Assembly (NCBI GenBank): GCA_900549645.1
Contig: URPD01000021.1
Location: 1 to 27,234 of the forward strand
DNA length: 27,234 bases
Direction: 5' to 3'
Source of the DNA: an uncultured Eubacteriales bacterium
Lineage (GTDB): Bacteria > Bacillota > Clostridia > Oscillospirales > Oscillospiraceae
This document shows, one piece after another, positions 7,483-16,385 of this stretch; position 1 is the first letter of the stretch, and every line of letters begins with the position of its first letter. The position numbers and the translations under genes were made by a program. The notes beneath the pieces are model-generated. The model had not been told where the DNA came from and made no database searches. It worked only from the letters and a program-made list of their open reading frames with translations.

Positions 7483-9284
7483 AAAAAGCAGAAAAGTCCG
7501 GCCTCCCCTTCTTCGGCGTCGGCAAGATAATCCCCTACCTTGCAAGGTACAAAAAGCAGGTCTATGCCATGCTGGTCTGCGGCCTGCTCGGCAGCGTTAT
7601 CGATATCGCACAACCGATTTTGCAGCGCTACTCGATAAATCACTTCATCGGCGGCGGAACGCTGGACACTCTGCCGTGGTTCATTGCGATCTACTTCGGC
7701 ACAATTCTTCTCTCCGCTGCGGCAAACTACATCTCCTGCACCGACGCAACCTGCCTTGAGGTCTGGATAGACCGCGACCTCAGGAACGATGCCTTCGCGC
7801 ATTTGCAGACGCTGTCCTTCTCCTATTTCACCCAGAACAGCGTCGGCTACATTCACGCCCGCGTCATAAGCGACAGTTCGCGTATCGGTACGCTGTTCTC
7901 ATGGTCGCTCATCGACGGCGTATGGCAGATGACCTACCTCGCCGGCGCGATAATCGTCATGCTCGTCATAAACGCGAAGCTCGCGCTTATGGTGCTGACG
8001 ATAATGCCGATCATCGTGCTGCTGTTCTCGGTGTTCCAGAGCAGGCTTGTCCGCGTCAACCGCGAGGTACGCGAGATAAACTCGAAAATAACCGGCAACT
8101 TCAACGAGGGCATCACCGGCGCAAAGACGATAAAGACGCTCGTCATTGAGGATAAGATTCACGACGGCTTCGTCGCCGACACCGCCGCCATGCGCAAGAA
8201 GACCGTGCGCGCCGCGCATCTGCGCGGACTCTTCGCCTCGACGATGGGCTTCGCCTCGTCGCTCGCGCTTGCGATAGTCCTGTGGCGCGGCGGCTACATC
8301 GCCGCAAGCGAGGTCGGCACCTTCTCGATGTTCATGTCCTACGCTCAGGGCATGATGGAGCCTGTGCGCTGGATAATCGACAGCATTTCCGACCTCATCA
8401 CGACGCAGGTCAACATTGAGCGTTTGTCAAGGCTGCTTGAGACGAAGTCCGACGTCGTGGATTCTCCGGAGGTCGGCGAGAAATACGGCGACTGCTTCGA
8501 CCCGAAGCGCGAGAACTGGGAGCCAATAAAGGGCGACATCGAATTTGACGACGTCAGCTTCAGATACCCCGATGGCGACGAATATATTCTTGAGCACTTC
8601 AGCCTTAACATCCCCTTCGGCACTAACGTCGCCATCGTCGGCGAAACAGGCGCGGGCAAATCCACGCTCGTAAACCTCATCTGCCGCTTCTATGAGCCGA
8701 CGTCCGGCCGCATCCTCATCGACGGGCGCGACGCGCGAGAGCGCTCGCAGCTATGGCTGCACTCTGCGATAGGCTACGTCCTCCAGACGCCGCATCTCTT
8801 TTCCGGCACCGTGCGCGAAAATCTGCTCTACGGCAACCCGAACGCGACTGACGAGGATATCCGCCGCGCGCTGGAGCTTGTCTCGGCGCAGGGCGTTGTG
8901 GATAAGCTCGAAAACGGGCTTGAGACCGACGTCGGCGAGGGCGGCGACATGCTCTCCACCGGCGAAAAGCAGCTTTTGTCCTTCGCCCGCGCGATCCTCG
9001 CGGATCCGCGCATCCTCGTTCTCGACGAGGCGACAGCCTCTGTCGACACAATAACGGAGCAAAAGATACAGTCTGCCATCGACACGATAATCCATGGCCG
9101 CACCTCGATAGTCATCGCGCACCGTCTCTCTACCGTGCGCAATGCAGACCTCATCCTCGTCGTTGACGACGGCAAGATCATCGAGCAGGGGACGCATGAA
9201 CAGCTCATGTCCCGCCGCGGCAGCTACTACCGCCTGTACACCCGCCAGTATGAGGACGAGGCGACAAGCAGACTTCTGAGCTGA
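7479..9284 (+). CDS. Heterodimeric ABC exporter subunit with intact catalytic Glu but degenerate signature
   Basis: Partner half-transporter, 601 residues, with membrane domain (about 25-320) and ATPase domain. Walker A GETGAGKST is at 388-396, Walker B LVLDEA has the catalytic Glu517, and the switch His is in AHRLST. The signature reads LSTGEKQ (492-498) instead of LSGGQ. The defects of the two subunits are complementary: pairing this signature with the Asp526 Walker B of the first subunit gives one degenerate ATP site, while this Walker B paired with the first subunit's LSGGQ gives one consensus site. The start overlaps the previous stop by 4 nt. Function is export of an unidentified compound (drug, lipid or peptide). 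Confidence 0.92.
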   Translation: MKKAEKSGLPFFGVGKIIPYLARYKKQVYAMLVCGLLGSVIDIAQPILQRYSINHFIGGGTLDTLPWFIAIYFGTILLSAAANYISCTDATCLEVWIDRDLRNDAFAHLQTLSFSYFTQNSVGYIHARVISDSSRIGTLFSWSLIDGVWQMTYLAGAIIVMLVINAKLALMVLTIMPIIVLLFSVFQSRLVRVNREVREINSKITGNFNEGITGAKTIKTLVIEDKIHDGFVADTAAMRKKTVRAAHLRGLFASTMGFASSLALAIVLWRGGYIAASEVGTFSMFMSYAQGMMEPVRWIIDSISDLITTQVNIERLSRLLETKSDVVDSPEVGEKYGDCFDPKRENWEPIKGDIEFDDVSFRYPDGDEYILEHFSLNIPFGTNVAIVGETGAGKSTLVNLICRFYEPTSGRILIDGRDARERSQLWLHSAIGYVLQTPHLFSGTVRENLLYGNPNATDEDIRRALELVSAQGVVDKLENGLETDVGEGGDMLSTGEKQLLSFARAILADPRILVLDEATASVDTITEQKIQSAIDTIIHGRTSIVIAHRLSTVRNADLILVVDDGKIIEQGTHEQLMSRRGSYYRLYTRQYEDEATSRLLS

Positions 9285-9323
9285 CGCCGAAGCCTTTAAC
9301 CTTTTCATTTTTGGAGTACCCGT

Positions 9324-11063
9324 ATGGACACAATGACAGAATACCTGCTCACAGGCACAAAGTATCTGATGATACTTCTGTCCGTCGTCATACTCATCCG
9401 CTGTCTGCGCTCAATGTTCAGCGTACGGTATGACCCGGAGGTCTGGGGCTATATGCGCGTCGGCAACGATCGCATCCCCGTCAACCATTGGGAAAACTTA
9501 ATAGGGCGCTCCCGCTCGGCGGATATCCGCGTAGACCGCGAGGGCGTCAGCCGCGTACACGCCGTTCTAACGCGCAGTGACCACGGGGTCTGGACGATCT
9601 ATGACATCTTCTCCAAGGGCGGAGTCTGGGTCAACGGCGAACGCGCGGACGATAACGGCCTGACCGTTGAGGACGGGGCCGTCATAAACCTCGCCGGCAA
9701 CGTGATACGCTTTTACGACACGACGCCCGAAAAGCGCCAGAAGCTTGAGGAAAAGCGCGAGGCGGCAGGGCTTGCCGTGTCCCCCGATTTGACGCTGTTC
9801 GACCTGACGCTCTTCGAGCTGCTGCTGCTTGCGCAGTACGTCTATTCCGCGGCGCGGGAAAACCTTTTCCCCATCGCGCTCGCCTTCGGGACGCTCATTC
9901 TCCTTCAGCTCTGCTGCTATAACGCGATGCGGCTGATGGGGCGCTCCGGCTTCGAGGTCGAGACGCTGGCCTTTTACCTAACGGCGCTCGGCCTCGCGGT
10001 AGCCGCATCGTCGACGCCTGAGGATATGTATAAGCAGATTTTACTCATTCTTCTGAGCGTGCTGCTGTTCCTGTTCGGCGGCTGGTGGCTCCGCAGTCTC
10101 AAGCGAAGCGCTATTATGCGTACGCCCGTCGCGGTGCTGGCGCTGGCGCTGATGGCGCTGAACGTACTGACAAGCGAATCGGTCAACGGTGCGCACAACT
10201 GGCTTGAGGTAGCCGGGTACTCGCTCCAGCCCTCCGAGCTTGTCAAAGTCGCGTACATCTATGTCGGCGCGTCCACGCTCGACCGGCTGTACCGCCGCCG
10301 GAACCTGTATTCATACATCGCCTTCTCCGCGGCCTGCGTCATCGCGCTCGCGCTGATAGGCGACTTCGGCACCGCGCTCATATTCTTTGCGACCTTCCTT
10401 GTGATATCCTTCATGCGCTCCGGCTCCATCGCAACCGTTATACTCGCGGTCACGGGGGCGGGGCTTGCGGGCTTCCTCGCGGTGAGCGTCAAGCCGTACA
10501 TCGCCCAGCGCTTTGCAAACTGGGGGCATGTCTGGGAGGACATCTACAATACCGGCTTCCAGCAGACCCGCGCGATGTCCGCCGCCGCATCCGGCGCGCT
10601 CTTCGGCAAGGGCGCGGGCAGCGGCTGGCTGCACAATGTTTTCGCCGCGAACACCGACATGGTTTTCGCCATGATATGCGAGGAACTGGGGCTTATCATC
10701 GCGCTCTGCTCCATCGCCGCGATACTGGTTCTCGCCTTCTTTGCCGTGCGCAGTGCAAGCCGCAGCCGCAGTGCGTTCTACGCCATCGCCGCCTGCGCGA
10801 CGGTGAGTATGCTGCTCGTGCAGCTGTCGCTGAACGTTTTCGGCTCGCTGGATATCCTGCCGTTCACCGGCGTTACCTTCCCCTTCGTCTCACGCGGCGG
10901 CACGTCGCTTCTCTCCTGCTGGATGCTCATGGCCTTCATAAAAGGCTCCGACACGCGGCGCGAGGGCAGCTTTGCGGTGAAGCCCGTGACTGCCGAATCC
11001 CGCGTCGAGGAGGACGAGGACGAATACGAAGAGGATGATTATGACGAGGAGGACGCGGAATGA
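9324..11063 (+). CDS. Fused FHA-SEDS protein (FtsW/RodA-like glycan polymerase with N-terminal forkhead-associated domain)
   Basis: A 579-residue fusion. A first membrane helix (about 8-28) precedes an FHA domain (about 48-132) with Gly61-Arg62, Ser76 and His79 in SRVHA, and Asn104 in VNG. The loop reads SKGG rather than the usual SxNG, so one phosphopeptide contact differs. A SEDS polytopic region follows (about 165-540), with QPSE (302-305), GDFGTA (346-351), Asp445 in NTDMVF followed by EELG, and PFVSRGGTS (520-528). These match FtsW/RodA peptidoglycan polymerases, including the catalytic-type Asp. The tail is strongly acidic (about 560-579). GGAG lies seven bases before the ATG. It overlaps the penicillin-binding protein gene by 4 nt. 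Role inferred: a lipid II-polymerising partner gated by protein phosphorylation. Confidence 0.9.
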   Translation: MDTMTEYLLTGTKYLMILLSVVILIRCLRSMFSVRYDPEVWGYMRVGNDRIPVNHWENLIGRSRSADIRVDREGVSRVHAVLTRSDHGVWTIYDIFSKGGVWVNGERADDNGLTVEDGAVINLAGNVIRFYDTTPEKRQKLEEKREAAGLAVSPDLTLFDLTLFELLLLAQYVYSAARENLFPIALAFGTLILLQLCCYNAMRLMGRSGFEVETLAFYLTALGLAVAASSTPEDMYKQILLILLSVLLFLFGGWWLRSLKRSAIMRTPVAVLALALMALNVLTSESVNGAHNWLEVAGYSLQPSELVKVAYIYVGASTLDRLYRRRNLYSYIAFSAACVIALALIGDFGTALIFFATFLVISFMRSGSIATVILAVTGAGLAGFLAVSVKPYIAQRFANWGHVWEDIYNTGFQQTRAMSAAASGALFGKGAGSGWLHNVFAANTDMVFAMICEELGLIIALCSIAAILVLAFFAVRSASRSRSAFYAIAACATVSMLLVQLSLNVFGSLDILPFTGVTFPFVSRGGTSLLSCWMLMAFIKGSDTRREGSFAVKPVTAESRVEEDEDEYEEDDYDEEDAE

Positions 11064-12352
11064 AAAAGATAAGCAGGCGCGCCATCTCCGTGCTTCTCAT
11101 CGCGGCGGCCGTCATATTCGGCTGCGTCGTATACGTACTGCGCTATATCGACGACGGGCGCTCATGGGCATTGGCCTTTTCCAGCGCCAATTCCGGCTCC
11201 TCCGGGCTTATAAGCGACCGCAACGGCGTTGTTCTCGCCCGCTTCGGCGGCGGCACGAATCTATACGCCGACGACGAACAGACCCGTCTCAGCTGCTATC
11301 ACGCCCTCGGCGACTATACGGGCGCGACAGCGACTGGCGTAATAAACAATTTCTGGGACGATATGCAGGGCTTCAGCCTCGTCACGGGAACGACCAAAGC
11401 GCAGAGCTTTGCTATGTCTCTGAACATTGACAGCATGCTGAACAACACCGCCTACGAGGCTCTCGCCGGACGGAACGGCGCCGTGCTGGTGATGAACTAC
11501 AAAAACGGTGAGCTTCTGTGCATGGTGTCCTCCCCGTCAATCGACCCCTTGGCAGACAACTCCAACCCGCCCGACGGCGCGTATATAAACCGCTGCCTCT
11601 CCGCATCATTTACTCCCGGCTCCGTGTTCAAGCTCATACCGGCGGCGGCCGCCATCGAGAACATTCCGGATATCTTCTCCCGCACGTATTACTGCGAGGG
11701 CAGCTACACGATAGCAGGAGTAGAGATAAACTGCTCCGGAACGCACTACACGCAGACCTTTGAGCAGGCGCTCGCCAATTCCTGCAACTGCGCCTTCGCG
11801 CAGATAACCGTGAGTCTCGGTCAGGACACGATGGTGGAATACGTGAAAAAATACGGCTTTCTCGACGCGCAGAGCCTTGACGGCATTGCAACCGCCGCGG
11901 GCAGCTATCCGACGGAGTTTGTCGGCGATCCTGAGCTTGCGTGGTCGGGCATAGGCCAGTCCACCGATCTGGTCTGCCCCTACTCCCTGCTCCGCTATGT
12001 CTCCGCCATCGCAAACGGCGGAACGCTGTGCGAACCGCGACTCGTTATGAGCGGCACTGAGACTGCGAAAACACAGCTCATGGAGGCCGATACGGCGGAC
12101 AAGCTCAAGCAGATGATGAGCTACAACGTCGTCTCCCACTACGGCTCAGACAGGTTCCCCGGCCTCAACATCTGCGCCAAGACCGGCACTGCGGAGCTTG
12201 GTGACGGGACGAGTCACGCGTGGTTCGCCGGATTTCTGGACGACGAGGCGCACCCCTACGCGTTCGTGGTTCTCGTTGAGCGCGGCGGCGGCGGACTGAC
12301 GAACGCGGGCGCAGTGGCGAACACGGTGCTTCAGGCAGCAGTCGGGAACTGA
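11060..12352 (+). CDS. Class B-type penicillin-binding protein (D,D-transpeptidase)
   Basis: Cell-wall cross-linking enzyme of 430 residues, anchored by one N-terminal helix (about 8-28). After it comes the ISDRNGVVLA stretch typical of class B proteins. The transpeptidase domain carries all three motifs: Ser188-x-x-Lys191 (GSVFK), Ser241-Cys-Asn243, and Lys374-Thr-Gly. It is short compared with FtsI/PBP2 (usually above 550 residues), with a reduced N-terminal dimerisation region and no PASTA repeats, most like the PbpA type found beside rodA in Gram-positives. ATGA overlap with the FHA-SEDS gene suggests the two products form a polymerase-transpeptidase pair. It may act in elongation, division or sporulation; sequence does not say which. 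Confidence 0.9.
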   Translation: MKKISRRAISVLLIAAAVIFGCVVYVLRYIDDGRSWALAFSSANSGSSGLISDRNGVVLARFGGGTNLYADDEQTRLSCYHALGDYTGATATGVINNFWDDMQGFSLVTGTTKAQSFAMSLNIDSMLNNTAYEALAGRNGAVLVMNYKNGELLCMVSSPSIDPLADNSNPPDGAYINRCLSASFTPGSVFKLIPAAAAIENIPDIFSRTYYCEGSYTIAGVEINCSGTHYTQTFEQALANSCNCAFAQITVSLGQDTMVEYVKKYGFLDAQSLDGIATAAGSYPTEFVGDPELAWSGIGQSTDLVCPYSLLRYVSAIANGGTLCEPRLVMSGTETAKTQLMEADTADKLKQMMSYNVVSHYGSDRFPGLNICAKTGTAELGDGTSHAWFAGFLDDEAHPYAFVVLVERGGGGLTNAGAVANTVLQAAVGN

Positions 12353-12387
12353 GCGCGAATCTACACTGATTTACGAGGAAATTCAAC

Positions 12388-14265
12388 ATGATCGACATTT
12401 CCGTAAGCTCGCTGGTAAAATCCTTCGAGCTTGGCAAAAATATTCTGGACGGTCTGACCTTCACGGTCAACTCCGGCGAGCGCGTCGGCATCCTCGGTCA
12501 TAACGGCTGCGGAAAGACGACGCTGTTCCGCATACTCGCGGGCGAGATCGGCTGGGACGAGGGCGAGGTAATGGTCGCGCCGAGCAAGCGTCTCGGCCTC
12601 ATCTCGCAGATCCCCGTCTACCCCGACGGCTGGACGACCGAGGACGTCCTGCGTTCCGCGCACAAGCGGCTCTACGAGATAAGCGACAGGCTCGACGAGC
12701 TGGGGCTTTTAATGGAGCACGACCAGTCCCCAGCGCTTTTGCAGGAGTACGACCGCCTGAGCGACGATTTTCGCCGCCTCGGCGGCTACGATATGGACAC
12801 CGCGCGAAACCGCGTCGCAAACGGTCTCGATATTCCCGCCGCCATGCGTGAGCAGGCGTTTGAGTCGCTCTCCGGCGGCGAAAAGACCCGCGTCAATCTC
12901 GCGCGGCTCATCCTTGAGGACACGGATATTCTCCTTCTCGACGAGCCGACGAACCACCTCGACCTGCGCGCTACCGAGTGGCTTGAGGACTACCTGTTGC
13001 ATTTCAAGGGCACTGTCCTCTCGATAAGCCACGACCGCTGGTTCATCGACCGCGTCGCACAGCGCTGCATCGAGATCGTCGACGGTAAGGCGGAGTTCTA
13101 CTCCGGCGGTTACAGCTTCTATCTTGAGGAGCGCCAGCGCCGCTTCGAGGAGAAGATGCGCAAATACGAGAAGGATCAGGCCAAGATAGAGCAGCTCACC
13201 CGCGCCGCGGAGCAGATGCATCTCTGGGCGTTCATGGGCAACGACAAGCTGCACAAGCGCGCGTTTTCTATGGAAAAGCGCATCGAGAAGCTGTCCCACA
13301 CCGAGAAGCCGACCGAGCAGAAGAAGCTCTCCGTCAAGTTCCGCCAGCGCGAATTTGAGGGCGACGAGGTTCTTGTAATGGAGGGGCTTTCAAAAAGCTT
13401 CGGCGAGAAGAAGCTGTTTTCCGATCTCGACCTCACCGTCACCGGCGGTGAGCGCATCGCGCTCATCGGCGACAACGGCACCGGGAAATCCACGCTCGTC
13501 AAGCTCATCATGGGCGACGAGACGCCGGACGCCGGATATGTGTACCGTGGCCCCGCAGTGCGCACGGCGTATCTGCCGCAGATGGTCAGCTTCTCCGTTC
13601 CGGAGCGCTCTGCGTATGACACCATGCTTTACGACTGCCGCTGTCAGCCGCAGGAGGCGCGCGACAGGCTCGCGGCCTTCGGCTTCCGCGGCGAGGACGT
13701 ATTTACTCCGGTCGGCACGCTGTCCGGCGGCGAGAAAAGCCGCCTGCGGCTGTGTATGCTGATGGGCGCGGACATAAACTTTCTGATACTCGACGAGCCG
13801 ACGAACCATCTCGACATCGCCAGCCGCGAATGGATGGAGGACGCGCTGTCCGACTACGAGCAGACGCTGCTCTTCGTCTCGCACGACCGTTATTTTATTG
13901 AGAAGTTCGCAACCCGCATATGGGCGCTGTCCGACGGCAGGATAACCGATTTCCGCGGCGGTTACAGCGAATTCTGCCAGTGGCGTGACCGGCAGGAGGT
14001 GTTCCGCCAGAACGAGCGCGCCGCGCAGAAAAAGAAGGAGCCGAAGGCCGAACAGAAGAAAAAGCCCGTGCAGGGCAACGACAAGTCCATCGCCAAGGCC
14101 GAGCGCGAGATTGCAAAGCTTGAGGCTAAGATTGCGGCGCTCGACGCCGAGGCCGAAGCCAACGGCAGCGACTATCAGAAGCTCATGGAGCTGTCCGCCG
14201 AGCGCGAGGGGCTTGAAAACGAGCTTCTGGAGCTGTATGAACAGTGGGAGGAGCTGAACGGATGA
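12388..14265 (+). CDS. ABC-F family ATPase (ribosome-associated, Uup/YdiF-like)
   Basis: Soluble protein of 625 residues with two ABC ATPase domains and no membrane segments. Domain 1 has GHNGCGKTT (37-45), LSGGEKTR, LLLDEPTNHLD and SISHDR; domain 2 has GDNGTGKST, LSGGEKSR, LILDEPTNHLD and VSHDR. An inter-domain linker of charged helices separates them. The last ~80 residues are a Lys/Glu/Ala-rich coiled coil, as in Uup and YdiF. ABC-F proteins act on the ribosome, resolving stalled complexes or in some cases protecting from antibiotics; nothing here points specifically to resistance. GAGGA precedes the ATG. The gene starts 35 bp after the penicillin-binding protein gene and overlaps the next by 4 nt. 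Confidence 0.93.
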   Translation: MIDISVSSLVKSFELGKNILDGLTFTVNSGERVGILGHNGCGKTTLFRILAGEIGWDEGEVMVAPSKRLGLISQIPVYPDGWTTEDVLRSAHKRLYEISDRLDELGLLMEHDQSPALLQEYDRLSDDFRRLGGYDMDTARNRVANGLDIPAAMREQAFESLSGGEKTRVNLARLILEDTDILLLDEPTNHLDLRATEWLEDYLLHFKGTVLSISHDRWFIDRVAQRCIEIVDGKAEFYSGGYSFYLEERQRRFEEKMRKYEKDQAKIEQLTRAAEQMHLWAFMGNDKLHKRAFSMEKRIEKLSHTEKPTEQKKLSVKFRQREFEGDEVLVMEGLSKSFGEKKLFSDLDLTVTGGERIALIGDNGTGKSTLVKLIMGDETPDAGYVYRGPAVRTAYLPQMVSFSVPERSAYDTMLYDCRCQPQEARDRLAAFGFRGEDVFTPVGTLSGGEKSRLRLCMLMGADINFLILDEPTNHLDIASREWMEDALSDYEQTLLFVSHDRYFIEKFATRIWALSDGRITDFRGGYSEFCQWRDRQEVFRQNERAAQKKKEPKAEQKKKPVQGNDKSIAKAEREIAKLEAKIAALDAEAEANGSDYQKLMELSAEREGLENELLELYEQWEELNG

Positions 14266-14999
14266 ACGGTCTGAAAAGTATACCGAATTGGATTCTGTGG
14301 ACTGCCGCGCTGCTTGCGGCGGCGCTGGTGTTCCGCTTTGCGATGCGCGGCTACGCATACATAGGCTACACGCTGGCCTTCATCGCCGCCCTGATAGTGC
14401 TGCATCACTATCTGCCGCGCGGCGCGTGGCGCGCCGTGACGGCGCTGGTGTGCGTCGGGCTTATATATTTCTGCATCGTGGAGATACCGATAATCGCAAA
14501 TTCGCGCACGGATAAGAACCCGGAGCGGAAATACCTTGTCGTGCTCGGTGCCGCCGTGCACGGGTCGACGCCGTCCCTCTCCATGACGCACCGGCTCGAA
14601 GGCGCGCTCGACTATCTTGAAGCCTACCCGGAGTCCACAGCGATAGTCAGCGGCGGTCAGGGGGTCGGCGAGGATATCAGCGAGGCGCAGGCGATGTACG
14701 ACTGGCTGACCGCGCACGGCGTCGCGCCGGAACGGGTCATTATGGAGGACAAATCGACCTCGACGATGGAAAACCTTGAGTTTTCCTGCAATATAATCCG
14801 CGAGCGCGGGGACGAGCCTGCCGGCAATGTCGCCATTGTCTCCAGCGGCTACCATCTCTACCGCGCGAAGGAGATGTCCAAAATGCTGGGCGTCGCCGCG
14901 GCGGGCGTTGCGGGCGCTCCGGATTACCCGCTGATAACCCTGAACTTTTTCATCCGCGAGGCGTTCGGCGTAACGCATCTGTGGGTGCTTGGAAACTGA
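14262..14999 (+). CDS. YdcF/SanA-like DUF218 membrane protein
   Basis: A 245-residue protein with three N-terminal hydrophobic segments (about 8-80), then a DUF218 domain: YLVVLGAAV, the MTHRLEGAL stretch, IVSGGQG, EAQAMYDWL, VIMEDKSTSTMENL and VSSGYHLYRA. DUF218 proteins (YdcF, SanA, ElyC) are linked in enterobacteria to envelope integrity and undecaprenyl-phosphate carrier metabolism; the exact activity is unsettled. The longest frame starts at a GTG at 14244; the ATG at 14262 is preferred because it overlaps the ABC-F stop as ATGA and has GGGAGGAG eight bases upstream. Its place downstream of cell-wall genes fits an envelope role, by inference. Confidence 0.85.
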   Translation: MNGLKSIPNWILWTAALLAAALVFRFAMRGYAYIGYTLAFIAALIVLHHYLPRGAWRAVTALVCVGLIYFCIVEIPIIANSRTDKNPERKYLVVLGAAVHGSTPSLSMTHRLEGALDYLEAYPESTAIVSGGQGVGEDISEAQAMYDWLTAHGVAPERVIMEDKSTSTMENLEFSCNIIRERGDEPAGNVAIVSSGYHLYRAKEMSKMLGVAAAGVAGAPDYPLITLNFFIREAFGVTHLWVLGN

Positions 15000-15038
15000 G
15001 ATATCTGTCCCGGCGTAAATTATTTCCGAGGTGATAAC

Positions 15039-16370
15039 ATGAACTATTCCGACGAATACCGCGCCAAGCTCTGCACGGCCGACGAGGCGGTGCAGCTTGT
15101 CAAAAGCGGAGACTGGGTCGATTACGCGTCCAATAACGCCAAGCCCGTCATGCTCGACCGTGCGCTTGCGCGGCGCAGAGACGAGCTGCACAGCGTGAAG
15201 ATACGCGGAAACCTGACTCCGGGGCCGCTCGCCGTTGTGGAGTGCGACCCGGATATGGAGCACTTCGTCTACCACACATGGCACTGCTCAGGCTACGAAC
15301 GCAAGCTCTGCGACGCAGGGCGCGCGTTCTTCACGCCGATGATATTCCGCAACCTCGGCTGGTACTACCGCACTCAGCTAACGGTCAATGTCGCAATGTT
15401 CTGCGTCTCACCGATGGACAGCCACGGATACTTCAGCTTCGGCGGCTCCACCGGCGTATGCCGCGACATCGCTAACACCGCGGACGTCATCATCCTTGAG
15501 GTCAACGAGGCCGTCCCGCGCGTTTTCGGCGAGGGCGAGAGCGTACACATCTCCGAAGCGGCGCGCGTCGTCGAGGCGGGCAGGCTCCCGCTGTGGGACA
15601 TGCAGTCTCCTGAGCCGTCGGAGACGGACACAATGATCGCCCGGCATATCTTCCCGCATATTCACGACGGGGCGACGGTGCAGCTCGGCATCGGCGGTAT
15701 GCCGAACGCGCTCGGCAGACTTATCGCGGAGTCCGATCTGCGCGATCTCGGTATGCACACGGAGCTGTGCTCCGATGGATACCTTGCGATGTTCCGCGCC
15801 GGTAAGCTCACGAACCGCCGCAAGCCGCTGCACACCGGCAAGGGCGTGTACGGTCTCGCCGTCGGCAGCGAGGAGCTGTACGACTGGCTGAACGACAATC
15901 CCGGCCTCATGGCCATGCCCCTCAGCTACGTCAACGACCCGTACGTCATCGCGCAGAATGACGGCATGATCTCGATAAACGGCTGTCTGAACGCCGACCT
16001 CTACGGGCAGGTCGCATCCGAAAGCGCGGGAACGCGCCAGATAAGCGGCACCGGCGGCCAGCTCGATTTTGTGACCGGGGCGACGCTGTCCCGCGGCGGC
16101 AAGGCGTTTTTGTGCATGAGGAGCACCTTCCGCGACAAGGCCGGAATCCTCCATTCGCGCGTTCTGCCGCACTTCGGCGGCGACATCATCACGACCCCGC
16201 GCAGTCAGGCGTATTACGTTGTCACCGAATACGGCGCGGCGAACCTCGCCGGGCGAAGCACCTGGGAGCGCGCGGACGCGATGATATCCATCGCCCATCC
16301 CGACTTCCGCGACGAGCTTATACGCGCGGCGGAGCAGCAGAAAATTTGGCTGCCATCAAATAAAAGATAA
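15039..16370 (+). CDS. Acyl-CoA:acetate CoA-transferase of the butyryl-CoA / 4-hydroxybutyrate family
   Basis: A 443-residue cytosolic enzyme of the acetyl-CoA hydrolase/transferase family. It would move CoA between an acyl-CoA (butyryl, 4-hydroxybutyryl or similar) and acetate. It shows the SFGGSTG stretch, the GIGGMPNAL motif (218-225), then MHTELCSDG with Glu242, the probable glutamyl-CoA-forming residue by analogy with 4-hydroxybutyrate CoA-transferase, and a conserved C-terminal half (ISGTGGQLDFV, VTEYGAANL). The length matches the family (about 430-450). GAGGTGAT lies just before the ATG. In gut Clostridia such enzymes close butyrate synthesis, but paralogs with other substrates are common, so butyrate production is only suggested. 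No other butyrate gene is nearby. Confidence 0.88.
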   Translation: MNYSDEYRAKLCTADEAVQLVKSGDWVDYASNNAKPVMLDRALARRRDELHSVKIRGNLTPGPLAVVECDPDMEHFVYHTWHCSGYERKLCDAGRAFFTPMIFRNLGWYYRTQLTVNVAMFCVSPMDSHGYFSFGGSTGVCRDIANTADVIILEVNEAVPRVFGEGESVHISEAARVVEAGRLPLWDMQSPEPSETDTMIARHIFPHIHDGATVQLGIGGMPNALGRLIAESDLRDLGMHTELCSDGYLAMFRAGKLTNRRKPLHTGKGVYGLAVGSEELYDWLNDNPGLMAMPLSYVNDPYVIAQNDGMISINGCLNADLYGQVASESAGTRQISGTGGQLDFVTGATLSRGGKAFLCMRSTFRDKAGILHSRVLPHFGGDIITTPRSQAYYVVTEYGAANLAGRSTWERADAMISIAHPDFRDELIRAAEQQKIWLPSNKR

Positions 16371-16385
16371 ATACAAGGACAAGAT

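Noticed and set aside
6472..7545. Minus-strand open frame of 357 codons opposite the ABC exporter ATPase domain
   Set aside because: Antisense mirror of the Walker/signature region; no promoter, ribosome binding site or family motif.
12388..14265. Antibiotic-resistance ABC-F protein
   Set aside because: The general form with a C-terminal coiled coil is like housekeeping Uup/YdiF, and there is no leader peptide or attenuator upstream of the kind often found with resistance ABC-F genes.
14175..15284. Minus-strand open frame of 369 codons opposite the DUF218 and CoA-transferase genes
   Set aside because: It spans the junction of two genes with clear family motifs on the other strand and shows the same low-complexity Arg/His/Val composition as the other antisense frames.
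15408..16298. Minus-strand open frame of 296 codons opposite the CoA-transferase
   Set aside because: Antisense to a strongly conserved enzyme, with no recognisable domain or start signal.
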